Below are positions 34,791 to 43,830 of a stretch of 44,180 bases of DNA, in pieces (positions within the stretch are counted from its first letter, which is position 1; each line of letters starts with the position of its first letter). Both the position numbers and the translations under genes were made by a program. Under the pieces are notes generated by a model. The model was not told where the DNA came from. It made no database searches and saw only the letters and a program-made list of their open reading frames with translations. Origin of the DNA: Bacteroidota bacterium (GTDB taxonomy: Bacteria > Bacteroidota > Bacteroidia > Bacteroidales > Tenuifilaceae); contig JAKQEF010000124.1 in the NCBI GenBank assembly GCA_029558675.1, positions 1 to 44,180 of the forward strand, given 5' to 3'.

Positions 34791-35771
34791 ATGAAGCGAG
34801 TAGTAAATATAGCAATTGCGATGATCTGCGTGTTCTCTGCCAAGGCACAGGATCCACAGTTTACCCAGTTTTATGCTAATCCTCTCTACTTAGCACCCTC
34901 GTACTCCGGAGGGATACCGGGGCATAGGGCAACCATGAACTATCGCAACCAGTGGACATTTGTACCAGGCACCTTTCAGACCTACAGCGTGTCGTACGAT
35001 CATAACTTTATGAGTTTCAACAGCGGCCTGGGCCTCTTGGTGCTGGGCGACTACGCAGGCGATGGACGCCTGGGAACCACAACGGCAGGTTTGCTTTACA
35101 GCTACGATATCGTACCGCATCCCGATTACCACATTCGGCCGGGAATAGGGTTTTACTATCTGCAACACTCCGTGGACTACTCCAGGCTCATCTTTGGCGA
35201 TCAGCTGGCAGGAAATAATACCGACCTACCGCCAACGGTACAACCACTTGGACGAAAGGCCATACGCGATATCGACGTTTCCACCTCAATTCTGGCCTAC
35301 TCCGATGATATCTGGCTGGGCGTTACGTGGGATCATATGCTCCGGCCCGAACGGTCGTTCTATGGTGATGATGCACGTACCCCCTATAAACTCTCAATCT
35401 ACGGTGGAGGGAGATTCGTTATCAAAGGCATTGTTTTGCGACCCATTGAGGAGAGCATAACCGGTTCTTTCAACCTGAGATTTCAAGGCTTATCGAAACA
35501 GCTCGACCTTGGCGTGTACTGGTATCGCGAACCTTTCCTGTTCGGAGCATGGTACAGGGGCATTCCATTGGTTAAATCGCTGCCGGGCACCGATGCTCTG
35601 GCCTTCCTGTTTGGATACCGATTTATGGAATGGAGCGCTTCCTACAGCTACGATTTCACTCTCTCGAGGCTGGGACTTGGATCGGGCGGCTCGCATGAAG
35701 TATCGGTTTCATACACCTTTGCTGTGAAACCGAGGAAGCGCTGGAAGGCAATACCCTGCCCTATTTTCTAA
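34791..35771 (+). CDS. PorP/SprF family type IX secretion outer-membrane protein
   Basis: A 326-residue beta-barrel protein with a signal peptide (1-19, ending FSAKAQ). It shows the PorP/SprF hallmarks at the mature N terminus: DPQFTQFYANPLYLAPSYSGG and HRATMNYRNQW, followed by alternating strand patterns to a C-terminal YSYDFTLSRLGLGSGGSHEVSVSYTF. PorP/SprF proteins are outer-membrane partners of T9SS that assist particular type B cargo; SprF is needed for SprB in Flavobacterium. The gene lies 33 bases after the giant PKD gene, so it is very likely its dedicated partner. The ATG at 34791 is preferred to the TTG directly before it. A bidirectional terminator lies downstream at 36042-36078. 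Confidence 0.93.
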   Translation: MKRVVNIAIAMICVFSAKAQDPQFTQFYANPLYLAPSYSGGIPGHRATMNYRNQWTFVPGTFQTYSVSYDHNFMSFNSGLGLLVLGDYAGDGRLGTTTAGLLYSYDIVPHPDYHIRPGIGFYYLQHSVDYSRLIFGDQLAGNNTDLPPTVQPLGRKAIRDIDVSTSILAYSDDIWLGVTWDHMLRPERSFYGDDARTPYKLSIYGGGRFVIKGIVLRPIEESITGSFNLRFQGLSKQLDLGVYWYREPFLFGAWYRGIPLVKSLPGTDALAFLFGYRFMEWSASYSYDFTLSRLGLGSGGSHEVSVSYTFAVKPRKRWKAIPCPIF

Positions 35772-36122
35772 CGTTGCCACGACTTGTGGTTTAAATCACG
35801 GCTTTTCATCGCGAATCAGGCTCTTCGGTTCTATCCCCGGGCATTGCCCTTGTTGGGGGAAAGGATTAAATTTCAATAATTTACGCCTATTAAACTAAAG
35901 GGTATTCTTCGCTGTGAATCTATGGTATTATTGCCAACTGTACAGGCATACATGGCAAATGGAACGCCACTGAACGTTTTTGCCAATTAGGCGCAGCCAA
36001 ATCAAAGCAATTCTGTTCTGTTCTTTTTGTCATCCTTCAATCATTAAAAAAAGAGCCCAGTAGGCTCTTTTTTTAATGATAAACCCCAACATTTATGAAT
36101 CCATTGGGTTCGGGAGCAGGCA
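35772..36122. other. 351-base intergenic region between porP and sodB
   Basis: Convergent gap with no ORF that looks real. Its only clear element is the bidirectional terminator at 36042-36078. The earlier 270 bases show nothing I can assign. Confidence 0.5.
36042..36078. terminator. Bidirectional rho-independent terminator
   Basis: CATTAAAAAAAGAGCC pairs with GGCTCTTTTTTTAATG around a 5-base loop CAGTA. The A-tract on one side and T-tract on the other give a terminator in both directions, serving the PorP gene from the left and sodB from the right. Confidence 0.9.
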
Positions 36123-36707
36123 TTAGCCTATTTCAAATCTTTTCTCCACCACCTTCCAGTCAATCAAACTCCAAAAGGCATTGATATAGTCGGGGCGGCG
36201 GTTCTGGTAATCGAGGTAGTAGGCATGCTCCCACACATCGCAGGTAAGCAGTGGCTTTAACCCCGTACGCAGTGGGTTTCCGGCGTTGGACTCCTGCACA
36301 ATCTCCAGGTTGCCGTAGGCATCCTTAATCAGCCATGCCCATCCGGAGCCAAAAAGGGTGGCAGCGGCCTTTGAAAATGCCTCCTTAAAATTGCCAAAAG
36401 AGCCAAAATCGCGTCCTATGCGCTCTGCCAATGGGCCCGTGGGCTCTCCCTTAGGATTTTTGGCAAAAGCCTCGAAGTAAAAAGTATGGTTCCATACCTG
36501 AGCCCCGTTGTTGAAAATCCCGCCATCCGATTCTTTTACAATGGTTTCCAAATCGGAATCGGCAAAGCGTGTGCCTTTGATCAGGTTATTAAGGTTGTTC
36601 ACATACGCCTGATGGTGCTTGCCATGGTGAAACTCAAGCGTTTGCCTGCCAATGGCAGGGCTTAAATCGTCTAAACCGTAAGGCAGAGGAGGTAGTGTGT
36701 ATTCCAT
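36123..36707 (-). CDS. sodB: Superoxide dismutase, Fe type
   Basis: A 194-residue Fe/Mn superoxide dismutase converting superoxide to oxygen and hydrogen peroxide in the cytoplasm. The four metal ligands are His27 (LEFHHGKHH), His74 (QVWNHTFY), Asp157 and His161 (DVWEHAYYLDYQNRRPDY). The active-site glutamine is Gln70 directly before VWNH and the AGNPL segment lacks the Mn-type Gln, which points to the Fe or cambialistic class. Length is normal. The upstream promoter at 36757-36787 is one of the best matches in the window. The terminator shared with the PorP gene follows the stop by about 45 bases. Confidence 0.96.
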   Translation of the reverse strand: MEYTLPPLPYGLDDLSPAIGRQTLEFHHGKHHQAYVNNLNNLIKGTRFADSDLETIVKESDGGIFNNGAQVWNHTFYFEAFAKNPKGEPTGPLAERIGRDFGSFGNFKEAFSKAAATLFGSGWAWLIKDAYGNLEIVQESNAGNPLRTGLKPLLTCDVWEHAYYLDYQNRRPDYINAFWSLIDWKVVEKRFEIG

Positions 36708-36756
36708 TTCAGTAGTTTTTAGTTGATAAATCTTTTTTAACGTTTATACTTGCTAA

Positions 36757-36787
36757 CAAAATTAACCAATTTGGCAATGGAATTCAA
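36757..36787 (-). promoter_or_regulatory. Promoter of sodB
   Basis: On the minus strand TTG (36785-36787) and TAATTTTG (36757-36764) are 20 bases apart, matching both elements and spacing of the Bacteroides-type promoter. The -7 element ends about 50 bases before the ATG. Confidence 0.6.
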
Positions 36788-36867
36788 TTTTTTTATGGTT
36801 TTCTTCTTAAACCCGGTAACAAATAAAAGGTCTATCATAAAACATATTCTTTGTCTATTTTTTCCAT

Positions 36868-36875
36868 TACCTTTG
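36868..36875 (+). promoter_or_regulatory. Candidate -7 element for the DUF1573 gene
   Basis: TACCTTTG matches TAnnTTTG exactly, 25 bases before the ATG at 36901. TTTG at 36850-36853 is only 14 bases upstream, so the -33 element is not at the usual distance. Confidence 0.45.
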
Positions 36876-36900
36876 AGGTCAAATTTTTAACAAGGTAGTT

Positions 36901-37320
36901 ATGCTTAAATATTTATTAAACACAGCTGTGCTGCTGGCAGTTACCTTCACTCTCCCGGCACAGGAAATCAAAGTTGAAGAAAACCAACCCAAAGCCGCCA
37001 TCACTTTCGATAAGTTGGAATACGATTATGGTGAGATTGAGTACGACGGGAATGGTGAGTGTTCCTTCGAGTTTACCAACACCGGAACTGAAGCTTTGGT
37101 GATTACCAATGTTCTGGCATCGTGCGGATGTACGGTTCCCAAGTGGTCCAAAGACCCCATCAAACCGGGGGAAAAAGGGACTATCACCGTTAAATACAAT
37201 ACCTCAATACCCGGGAATTTCAGTAAAAGTATTCGTGTATTTTCCAATGGCGAGCCCGGTCAGGTATATCTGCGAATAAAAGGAATGGTTAAGCAAAAAA
37301 ATCAAGTTGAACTTAAATAA
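36901..37320 (+). CDS. DUF1573 domain-containing exported protein
   Basis: A 139-residue protein with a signal peptide (1-20, ending TLPAQ) and one DUF1573 domain. The family pattern is plain: AAITFDKLEYDYGEIEYDGNGECSFEFTNTGTEALVITNVLASCGCTVPKW, with the NVxxSCGCTxPxW core, and then PGEKGTITVKYNT and RVFSNGEPGQVYLRIKG. The fold is immunoglobulin-like. These proteins are abundant in Bacteroidota and their role, probably in the periplasm, is not known. It lies 23 bases before the aminotransferase gene and may be co-transcribed with it. Start is the ATG at 36901. Confidence 0.92.
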   Translation: MLKYLLNTAVLLAVTFTLPAQEIKVEENQPKAAITFDKLEYDYGEIEYDGNGECSFEFTNTGTEALVITNVLASCGCTVPKWSKDPIKPGEKGTITVKYNTSIPGNFSKSIRVFSNGEPGQVYLRIKGMVKQKNQVELK

Positions 37321-37343
37321 AAAAGAAACTAAAGCCTATTGTC

Positions 37344-38543
37344 ATGCCAAACATTTCAGAAAAAGGGCAGGCCATGCCTGCTTCGCCTATCCGTAAACTT
37401 GTACCCTACGCCGAAGAAGCAAAACGAAAGGGGAGGAAAATTTACCATCTCAACATTGGGCAACCCGATATTGCCACTCCCGAAGTAGCTCTTAAAGCAG
37501 TGAGGGAAAATACGTTAAAGGTGATTGAGTACAGCCACTCTGCCGGAAACGAGAGCTATCGCAAGGGTCTTGCCAAATACTATCAGAGTGTGGGTATTGA
37601 TATTACGCATGCCGATATCATTGTAACTACGGGAGGATCGGAGGCAATCACCATCTCTTTCATGAGTTGCCTCAACCCTGGCGACGAGGTGATTACCCCT
37701 GAGCCCTTTTACGCCAACTACAATGGCTTTGCCGTAAGCACCGGCGTTAAAATCGTTCCCATTACAGCATCCATCGCCGATGGATTTGCCCTGCCCTCCA
37801 TATCGGCCTTTGAAAAGCTAATCACTCCGAAAACCAAGGGGATTTTAATTTGCAACCCCAATAACCCAACCGGATACCTATACTCACGCGAGGAACTGGA
37901 GCACCTTGCCGAAGTGGTTAAGAAACACGACCTCTACCTTTTCTCCGATGAGGTTTACCGCGAGTTTTGCTACGACGGACAAACCCATTTCTCAGCCATG
38001 AATTTAAAAGGCCTTGAGCAGAATGTGGTTCTAATGGATTCGGTATCAAAGCGGTACAGCATGTGCGGGGTAAGGGTTGGGGCCATCATTTCGCGCAACT
38101 GCGATGTGATGAAAACCGCCATGAAATTTGCACAGGCCCGTTTATGCCCGCCCTCCTATGGTCAAATTGCCGCCGAAGCGGCATTGAACACCCCCAAGGA
38201 GTACTTCGAAGGTGTGTACAACGAGTACATCGAGCGCCGCAACTACATGGTGGAAGCGCTGAACAGGATGGAAGGGGTGGTTTGCCCCAAGCCAAAGGGT
38301 GCTTTCTATACCGTTGTTAAGCTGCCCGTTGACGATACGGACCGTTTCGCCCAGTGGTTACTGGAAGAGTTTGAGTACAAGAATCAAACCGTAATGCTGG
38401 CGCCGGCTTCGGGCTTTTACGCCACAAAGGGATTGGGTAAAAATGAGGCACGCATTGCATACGTACTGAAAATTGAGGATTTGAAGAATGCCATGGAGGT
38501 ATTAGAAAAGGCATTGCTACAGTACCCGGGCAGAAAACTTTAA
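37344..38543 (+). CDS. PLP-dependent aminotransferase, class I/II
   Basis: A 399-residue fold-type I aminotransferase. LNIGQPDIATPE opens the small domain, VTTGGSEAI and PEPFYANYNGF bind cofactor and substrate, ICNPNNPTGYLYS and LFSDEVYREFCYDG are the standard NPxNPTG and DEVY motifs, and Lys236 in SVSKRYSMCGVRVG forms the PLP Schiff base. It probably transfers amino groups from aspartate or a related amino acid to 2-oxoglutarate, but the substrate is not fixed by sequence. The start at 37344 lies 23 bases after the DUF1573 stop. The 3' end is 28 bases from the convergent tRNA methyltransferase gene. Confidence 0.94.
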   Translation: MPNISEKGQAMPASPIRKLVPYAEEAKRKGRKIYHLNIGQPDIATPEVALKAVRENTLKVIEYSHSAGNESYRKGLAKYYQSVGIDITHADIIVTTGGSEAITISFMSCLNPGDEVITPEPFYANYNGFAVSTGVKIVPITASIADGFALPSISAFEKLITPKTKGILICNPNNPTGYLYSREELEHLAEVVKKHDLYLFSDEVYREFCYDGQTHFSAMNLKGLEQNVVLMDSVSKRYSMCGVRVGAIISRNCDVMKTAMKFAQARLCPPSYGQIAAEAALNTPKEYFEGVYNEYIERRNYMVEALNRMEGVVCPKPKGAFYTVVKLPVDDTDRFAQWLLEEFEYKNQTVMLAPASGFYATKGLGKNEARIAYVLKIEDLKNAMEVLEKALLQYPGRKL

Positions 38544-38571
38544 TAAATTCCTGGAATCCTGCGGGCAACGG

Positions 38572-39282
38572 CTAAAATGCCAAATAAAAATCTTTGGTTA
38601 GCTGTTTATACTCATCGGTGAATGAGTCGTCGAGATTCCTGATGGTAAGTTCCGATTCGGAAAAACTTTTCTTTTCACTGCTAAACTCAAGAAGCAACCT
38701 TTTGGGAGGTTGCTTCTCTTTTCCTGTAACGACAACCCTTTTGTTGCAAAACAACCCGTAGTTAGAAGCTTTGGCAGTAAAAACATTGCCTTCGATGTAA
38801 GGGAAAATCCCTGCAAAAAGGCCATCAGGCGCAAGTAGCTTTTCAATACCCTTCAGCAGTTCTTCCTGAGGGAGCCAATCGGTATGGCGGGCAGCGGTAC
38901 GCTTCAATTCGGGAGATTTTAGCGACTTGATGAAGTATGGCGGATTGGATACAATGAGGTCGTACTGCCGGGTTGCCCTTTGGGCAAAATCCTGGAAACT
39001 CTCGTTAAACAAAGCAATTCTTGTTTTCCATGGGCTGTTCTCCACATTGATCAATGCCTGCCGGTACGATGGATCATCAATTTCAACGGCATCGATGGCT
39101 GCTTTGCTGCGCTGGGCAAGCATAAGCGCAATCAGTCCCGTTCCTGTACCCACGTCGAGTATGCGCGACGATGCTTCCACGTTGGCCCAGGCACCAAGCA
39201 GTACCCCGTCGGTGCCAACCTTCATGGCAGCATTCTCCTGCCTCACGGCAAATTGCTTGAATCGGAAGTAGGGATTACTCAT
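38572..39282 (-). CDS. trmN6: tRNA1(Val) A37 N6-methyltransferase (TrmN6/YfiC-like)
   Basis: A 236-residue class I SAM methyltransferase. It opens with the family's FRFKQFAVRQENAAMKVGTDGVLLGAW. Motif I is LDVGTGTGLIALMLAQR, the acidic ribose-binding position is in VEIDD, and NPPYF (the NPPY amino-methyltransferase motif) sits near the middle of the protein. TrmN6 methylates N6 of A37 in tRNA-Val; the assignment rests on the N-terminal signature and NPPY. Length is normal. It is 95 bases from the LolD-like gene and both run on the minus strand. Confidence 0.9.
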   Translation of the reverse strand: MSNPYFRFKQFAVRQENAAMKVGTDGVLLGAWANVEASSRILDVGTGTGLIALMLAQRSKAAIDAVEIDDPSYRQALINVENSPWKTRIALFNESFQDFAQRATRQYDLIVSNPPYFIKSLKSPELKRTAARHTDWLPQEELLKGIEKLLAPDGLFAGIFPYIEGNVFTAKASNYGLFCNKRVVVTGKEKQPPKRLLLEFSSEKKSFSESELTIRNLDDSFTDEYKQLTKDFYLAF

Positions 39283-39377
39283 CGCTGCCCGAGATTTTTC
39301 ATGGTAAAGCCCCTACCCTTTTGGGCCCTGCCCAAAGAAAAAATGTTTTTATGCAAATGTGGCTCATACGGAATGAG

Positions 39378-40028
39378 TTAGACAAACCTTCCGTCGTTCA
39401 TGGAGAGTTGGATATCGGCCATGGCGGCCAAATCCCTATCGTGGGTTACCACCACAAAGGTTTGCTTAAACTCATCGCGAAGGGCGAAGAACAGCTTATG
39501 AAGCTCCTCCTTGTTTTTGGAATCCAGATTTCCCGATGGCTCATCGGCCAGTATAACCCTGGGCTGATTGATGAGAGCCCTGGCCACGGCAACCCTTTGC
39601 TGCTCGCCTCCCGAAAGTTCGGATGGCTTATGGTGGAACCGTTCCGATAAACCAAGAAACGAGAGCAGGTCGCCCGCCCTCTTTTCTGCGCTTTCGCGCG
39701 ATTTTCCGGCTATGTAAGCAGGTATGCACACATTCTCAATGGCTGTGAATTCGGGCAGCAGGTGATGGAATTGGAAAACAAATCCAATGTTCTTGTTCCT
39801 GAAGCCTGCCAGCTGTTTATCGCCTAACGCAAAAACATCGCGCCCGTCGATGATTACTTTCCCCGAATCGGCCTTGCTCAAAGTACCCATAATCTGCAAC
39901 AGGGTTGTCTTTCCGGCACCGCTGGGCCCCACAATGGCCACCACTTTTTCCGCAGGAATTGTAACATCAACCCCCTTGAGCACGGTTAGCGAGCCAAACG
40001 ATTTTACAACTTGTTCTACTCGAATCAT
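39378..40028 (-). CDS. lolD: LolD-like ABC transporter ATP-binding protein
   Basis: A 216-residue ABC ATPase of the LolD/MacB/FtsE type. Walker A is GPSGAGKTT (34-42), the Q-loop is [18 protein letters not shown], the signature is [15 protein letters not shown] (138-152), Walker B is [12 protein letters not shown] (158-169) and the H-loop is [21 protein letters not shown] and DEPSGNLDS are typical of LolD, the motor that releases lipoproteins from the inner membrane. No permease is adjacent, but a LolC/E-like permease begins at 43857, about 4 kb away. The ATG at 40026-40028 is chosen over a TTG at 40037 as a better start. Confidence 0.9.
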   Translation of the reverse strand: MIRVEQVVKSFGSLTVLKGVDVTIPAEKVVAIVGPSGAGKTTLLQIMGTLSKADSGKVIIDGRDVFALGDKQLAGFRNKNIGFVFQFHHLLPEFTAIENVCIPAYIAGKSRESAEKRAGDLLSFLGLSERFHHKPSELSGGEQQRVAVARALINQPRVILADEPSGNLDSKNKEELHKLFFALRDEFKQTFVVVTHDRDLAAMADIQLSMNDGRFV

Positions 40029-40463
40029 ATTATGCAATAATTGAGACCAAAGGTATAATTTTTAGTCAGAATAATATGACTAATCAATCGGAATAGGAGT
40101 TTTACAGGCCTCCCTTAAAAAGTATTTTCCTTTTTCCCAAAACAGAAAACATTAAAGGACAACTTGGAATACCTGTGCATTTTACAGCTATAAAATGATT
40201 GAAGTTTAAATGAGCAAATTGCATCAAAGGTTGTTATATCATTTGTCGGGGTGTCAAAAAATTGGCAATGGGTGCATAAATTTTTGCAATCAATACAATT
40301 ATTAAGTGCCCATATTGCTGTATGGTATTAACTGTGAGTTATATTCACTGTATTACAGCCAATCCAAGGACGTTCTCCCGCAAAGCTGAATACTCTATTC
40401 ACCGGTAAGCGCGACTAAAATAAATGTAATACGTGGCAAAAGAACCGTATAAATATTGTCAAG
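40029..40463. other. 435-base divergent intergenic region
   Basis: AT-rich gap between the LolD-like gene (minus) and the saccharopine dehydrogenase gene (plus). It carries a minus-strand -7 element at 40048-40055. No good plus-strand promoter, ORF or hairpin was recognised. The middle, about 40200-40400, contains nothing I can assign. Confidence 0.5.
40048..40055 (-). promoter_or_regulatory. Candidate -7 element for lolD
   Basis: The minus strand reads TACCTTTG, an exact TAnnTTTG match, 20 bases upstream of the ATG at 40028. That would leave a leader of only about 13 bases. A -33 TTG is not found at the normal distance. Confidence 0.4.
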
Positions 40464-41801
40464 ATGAAAAAAGTGCTGATATTAGGTGCAGGAATGGTTG
40501 TTAAGCCCATTGCTCACCACCTGTTGGATAGCGGAGTCGGAATAACCATCGCAACCCGCACTCAAAGCAAAGCGGATGAGATTATTGCAGGCCATCCCAA
40601 CGGTAGATCCCGGGCCTGGAACTCGCATGATGAGGAAGCGCTTGACAGTATGGTTGCAGAGCACGACCTTACGGTTAGTCTATTACCCTACACCCACCAT
40701 GTAATGGTGGCAAAGCATTGCATTAAACACCGTAAGGATATGGTTACCACATCGTATGTGCAACCCGAAATGCGTGCCCTCGATGCCATGGCAAAGAATG
40801 CGGGAATCATCATTCTAAACGAACTGGGGCTTGATCCCGGCATTGATCATATGTCGGCCATGCGGATTATCGATCACATTCACAGAAACGGAGGGCAGGT
40901 GGATGAGTTCTACTCGCTTTGCGGTGCATTGGTGGCCCCCGAAGTGGAAAAAAACCCGTTTGGCTACAAGTTTACCTGGGCACCCAAAGGGGTTGTGATG
41001 GCAGGGAATAACCAGGCCAGATACATGTTAAACGGTAAAGTGTTTGAAATACAAACCGAAGATCTTTTCAAAAACCCGTTCATGGTCGATTTCCCCAAAG
41101 TGGGCAAGTTGGAAGTTTACCCCAACCGCGATTCATTGGCGTACATTGAAGTATATGGCATACCTGAGGTAAAAACCATGTACCGCGGAACCTTTCGCTA
41201 CGCCGGGTGGTGCCAAACGATGGATGCCATGAAACGGCTTGGGCTTCTCTCGTACGATAAGATCAGCCTGGTTGATATGACCTATGCCGACTTCGTGGCT
41301 AAACGGATTGGCATGGACAATTCGATGAATATTAAAAAGAGAATTGCAGAATATCTGGGCATAGGGTTGGAATCTACTCCAATGGTTGCACTTGAATGGC
41401 TTGGCCTGTTCAGCCAAACCCTCATCAACCGTGAAGAGGGCTCCCCTTTCAATCTGGTCTCCGACATCATGATTGAGAAGATGATGATTGGTGAGAACGA
41501 TCGCGACATGGTGGCCATGCAGCACACCTTTGTGGCCCGATACCCCGATGGCAAACAAGAGGTTATCCAATCGCGTATGTTAGACTTCGGTACGTTGAAA
41601 AACGACACATCCATTGCCCGAACAGTGGCATTGCCCGCCGCAGTCGGGGTTCAAATGATACTTGAGAATAGTATTTCGGCCAAAGGGGTTCATATACCCG
41701 TTCTGCCCGAAATATACAACCCGATACTGAATGCCCTGGAAAAGTTGAACATAACAATGGCTGAAGAATATGGGCTGCCCTTGAGCGAAAGCATTAAATA
41801 G
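40464..41801 (+). CDS. Saccharopine dehydrogenase family protein
   Basis: A 445-residue protein starting with a Rossmann nucleotide-binding motif, VLILGAGMVVKPIAHHL. It continues with the saccharopine dehydrogenase pattern: SLLPYTHHVMVAKHCIKHRKDMVTTSY, NELGLDPGIDHMSAM, and FYSLCGALVAPEVEKNPFGYKFTWAPKG. It resembles the saccharopine dehydrogenase (glutamate-forming, Lys9-like) type of the alpha-aminoadipate route, in which saccharopine and 2-aminoadipate semialdehyde are interconverted with NADP(H) and glutamate. In bacteria the physiological direction, and whether it acts in lysine breakdown, is not known from sequence. No partner lysine gene is next to it. The start at 40464 has AATATTGTCAAG upstream with no strong ribosome-binding site. 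Confidence 0.9.
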   Translation: MKKVLILGAGMVVKPIAHHLLDSGVGITIATRTQSKADEIIAGHPNGRSRAWNSHDEEALDSMVAEHDLTVSLLPYTHHVMVAKHCIKHRKDMVTTSYVQPEMRALDAMAKNAGIIILNELGLDPGIDHMSAMRIIDHIHRNGGQVDEFYSLCGALVAPEVEKNPFGYKFTWAPKGVVMAGNNQARYMLNGKVFEIQTEDLFKNPFMVDFPKVGKLEVYPNRDSLAYIEVYGIPEVKTMYRGTFRYAGWCQTMDAMKRLGLLSYDKISLVDMTYADFVAKRIGMDNSMNIKKRIAEYLGIGLESTPMVALEWLGLFSQTLINREEGSPFNLVSDIMIEKMMIGENDRDMVAMQHTFVARYPDGKQEVIQSRMLDFGTLKNDTSIARTVALPAAVGVQMILENSISAKGVHIPVLPEIYNPILNALEKLNITMAEEYGLPLSESIK

Positions 41802-41884
41802 CGTGTTATCGGGTCGGGATTTTTTAGTTTTCACGCAAAAATTGATGCATTTTTTATACTTTCGTGCAAACAAAATTTTTGGCA

Positions 41885-43081
41885 TTGAAAACATCCCTCA
41901 TACCGCTGATTCTCCTGGCCATGCTTTCGTGTGGCGGGCTATCTTCCAAAAAGGTTGATGATGAAAAGCGTATTCAAACCGGCTGCGAGCAAACCGATCG
42001 CTACCTGCCATTGCTGGAGGGAAAACGGGTAGCTCTCGTGGCAAACCACTCCACCATAATTGGAACAACCCACTTGGTGGATAGCCTTTTGACTACAGGA
42101 GTGCAGGTGGTCAGAATTTTTAGCCCCGAGCATGGTTTCCGGGGCGATGTGGCCGACGGAGTACCCATCGAAAATCAGGTTGACTCCGCCACAGGAATCC
42201 CTGTAATCTCGCTGTATGCAAAAAAGCGCAAACCTTTACCGGAGGATTTGGAGGGGATTGACGTGATGATTTTTGATATTCAGGACGTGGGGGCCCGATT
42301 CTACACCTATATATCCACCATGCACTACCTTATGGAGGCATGCGCCGAAAATACCATCCCTTTGCTGGTTTTCGACAGGCCCAATCCCAACGGATTTTAT
42401 GTTGACGGCCCCGTGCTGGATACCAACTTCAGGTCGTTTGTGGGAATGCATCCTGTACCTGTGGTTCACGGCATGACCGTGGGCGAGTTCGCCCTGATGA
42501 TCAACGGCGAGCGATGGCTCAAAAGAGGGGAACAGTGCAACCTCACCGTTATCCCATGTTCCAACTACACACACGAATCCATTTACAACCTCCCTGTTAG
42601 ACCTTCGCCCAATCTGCCCAACCAAACAGCCGTGTACCTTTACCCATCGCTATGCTTCCTCGAGGGAACGGCCATCAGCATTGGCAGGGGAACCGATTTC
42701 CCCTTCCAGGCTTTTGGTCACCCCGATTTTCCCGATATGGGCTTTGAGTTTACCCCCGAAAGTCGCCCCCACTCCAGCGTTAGCCCGCTGCTAATGAATC
42801 AGAAATGCTATGGGTTCGATCTGCGCGACTACACCGATAAGTATTTTCTCGATACAAGGGCTATCAATCTCAGCTGGCTGATATTCGCATACCAATCGTT
42901 CACCCATAAGGAGAATTTTTTCAATGGATATTTCAATACGCTGGCCGGCGGCACAACGCTAAAAGAGCAAATAGAGCAAGGCGTTGACGAACAAGCCATC
43001 CGAGATAGCTGGCAACCCGGTATTGAACAATTCATGAAGATCAGGCAGAAATATTTGCTCTACCCCGATTATTCCAAGTAG
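41885..43081 (+). CDS. namZ: NamZ-type exo-beta-N-acetylmuramidase lipoprotein (DUF1343)
   Basis: A 398-residue protein of the DUF1343/NamZ family, which removes terminal MurNAc residues from peptidoglycan fragments. A lipoprotein signal ending in LAMLSC (Cys16) precedes the domain. Family segments include GKRVALVANHS, FSPEHGFRGDVADG, PVISLYAKKRKP, DVMIFDIQDVGARFYTYISTMHY, FDRPNPNGFYVDGP, and EGTAISIGRGTDFPFQAFGHP. The start is uncertain: a GTG at 41864 is in frame, but the TTG at 41885 gives a classic lipoprotein signal (MKTSLIPL) and is chosen. The gene ends at the base before the ATG of the RNase H gene. It likely acts at the periplasmic face to recycle wall material. Confidence 0.88.
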   Translation: MKTSLIPLILLAMLSCGGLSSKKVDDEKRIQTGCEQTDRYLPLLEGKRVALVANHSTIIGTTHLVDSLLTTGVQVVRIFSPEHGFRGDVADGVPIENQVDSATGIPVISLYAKKRKPLPEDLEGIDVMIFDIQDVGARFYTYISTMHYLMEACAENTIPLLVFDRPNPNGFYVDGPVLDTNFRSFVGMHPVPVVHGMTVGEFALMINGERWLKRGEQCNLTVIPCSNYTHESIYNLPVRPSPNLPNQTAVYLYPSLCFLEGTAISIGRGTDFPFQAFGHPDFPDMGFEFTPESRPHSSVSPLLMNQKCYGFDLRDYTDKYFLDTRAINLSWLIFAYQSFTHKENFFNGYFNTLAGGTTLKEQIEQGVDEQAIRDSWQPGIEQFMKIRQKYLLYPDYSK

Positions 43082-43714
43082 ATGGCCAAACAAAAGTACT
43101 ACGTTGTGTGGGAAGGCGTAAAGCCGGGTATTTATGGCAGTTGGGACGAATGCCAACAGAATATTAAGGGGTTTCCCAATGCCAGGTATAAAGCATTCCC
43201 CAGCATTCAGGCTGCTGAGGCAGCCTATAGGCAGCCCTACGAAAACGTCATAGGAAAGGCGGTTAACCTCGAAATTCACCTGGAAGGGCTCGAGGAAAAT
43301 CAACCCAAGCCCATATTCCCCTCGTTGGCCGTAGATGCGGCATGCAATATGACCACAGGCGATATGGAGTATCGTGGCGTTGATGCGCAAAGCGGGAAGG
43401 AGATTTTTCGGCTGGGCCCCTTTAAGGATGGAACCAACAATATTGGTGAGTTTTTAGCCATCGTGCACGGGTTGGCACTGCTAAAACAGAAAAACAGCAA
43501 TTTACCCATTTACTCCGATTCGCTCACGGCAATCAGTTGGGTGAGAAAGAAAAAGGTCAACACAAAACAGCTTGAAACCTTCAACAATGCCAAGCTCTTC
43601 GAGCTGATTGGACGTGCAGAGAAATGGCTGCGCGAGAACACGTGGACAAACAAGCTGTTGAAGTGGGAAACCCATGCATGGGGCGAAATCCCTGCCGATT
43701 TTGGCAGGAAGTAG
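43082..43714 (+). CDS. Viroplasmin-type ribonuclease H1
   Basis: A 210-residue protein with an N-terminal viroplasmin (Cauli_VI, RNase H1 hybrid-binding) domain at about 4-55 (KYYVVWEGVKPGIYGSWDEC, NARYKAFPSIQAAEAAY) and a C-terminal RNase H domain. The catalytic acids are Asp85 (SLAVDAACN), Glu123 (NNIGEFLAI), Asp146 (IYSDSLTA) and Asp206 (EIPADFGRK), all present. It degrades the RNA of RNA-DNA hybrids. Start is the ATG at 43082, immediately after the NamZ stop with no gap, so the two genes are co-transcribed although functionally unrelated. This RNase H type is known in Bacteroidota. Confidence 0.92.
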   Translation: MAKQKYYVVWEGVKPGIYGSWDECQQNIKGFPNARYKAFPSIQAAEAAYRQPYENVIGKAVNLEIHLEGLEENQPKPIFPSLAVDAACNMTTGDMEYRGVDAQSGKEIFRLGPFKDGTNNIGEFLAIVHGLALLKQKNSNLPIYSDSLTAISWVRKKKVNTKQLETFNNAKLFELIGRAEKWLRENTWTNKLLKWETHAWGEIPADFGRK

Positions 43715-43830
43715 CAAGGACTGCAAAAACCGCAAACATGGCTTAAAGGGGCTTGGCTCTCTATAAATCTCGCAATCAATATAATAGCCAAGAAAAGGTT
43801 ACGATGGCTGCAAATCATTAGGTTTTTATC

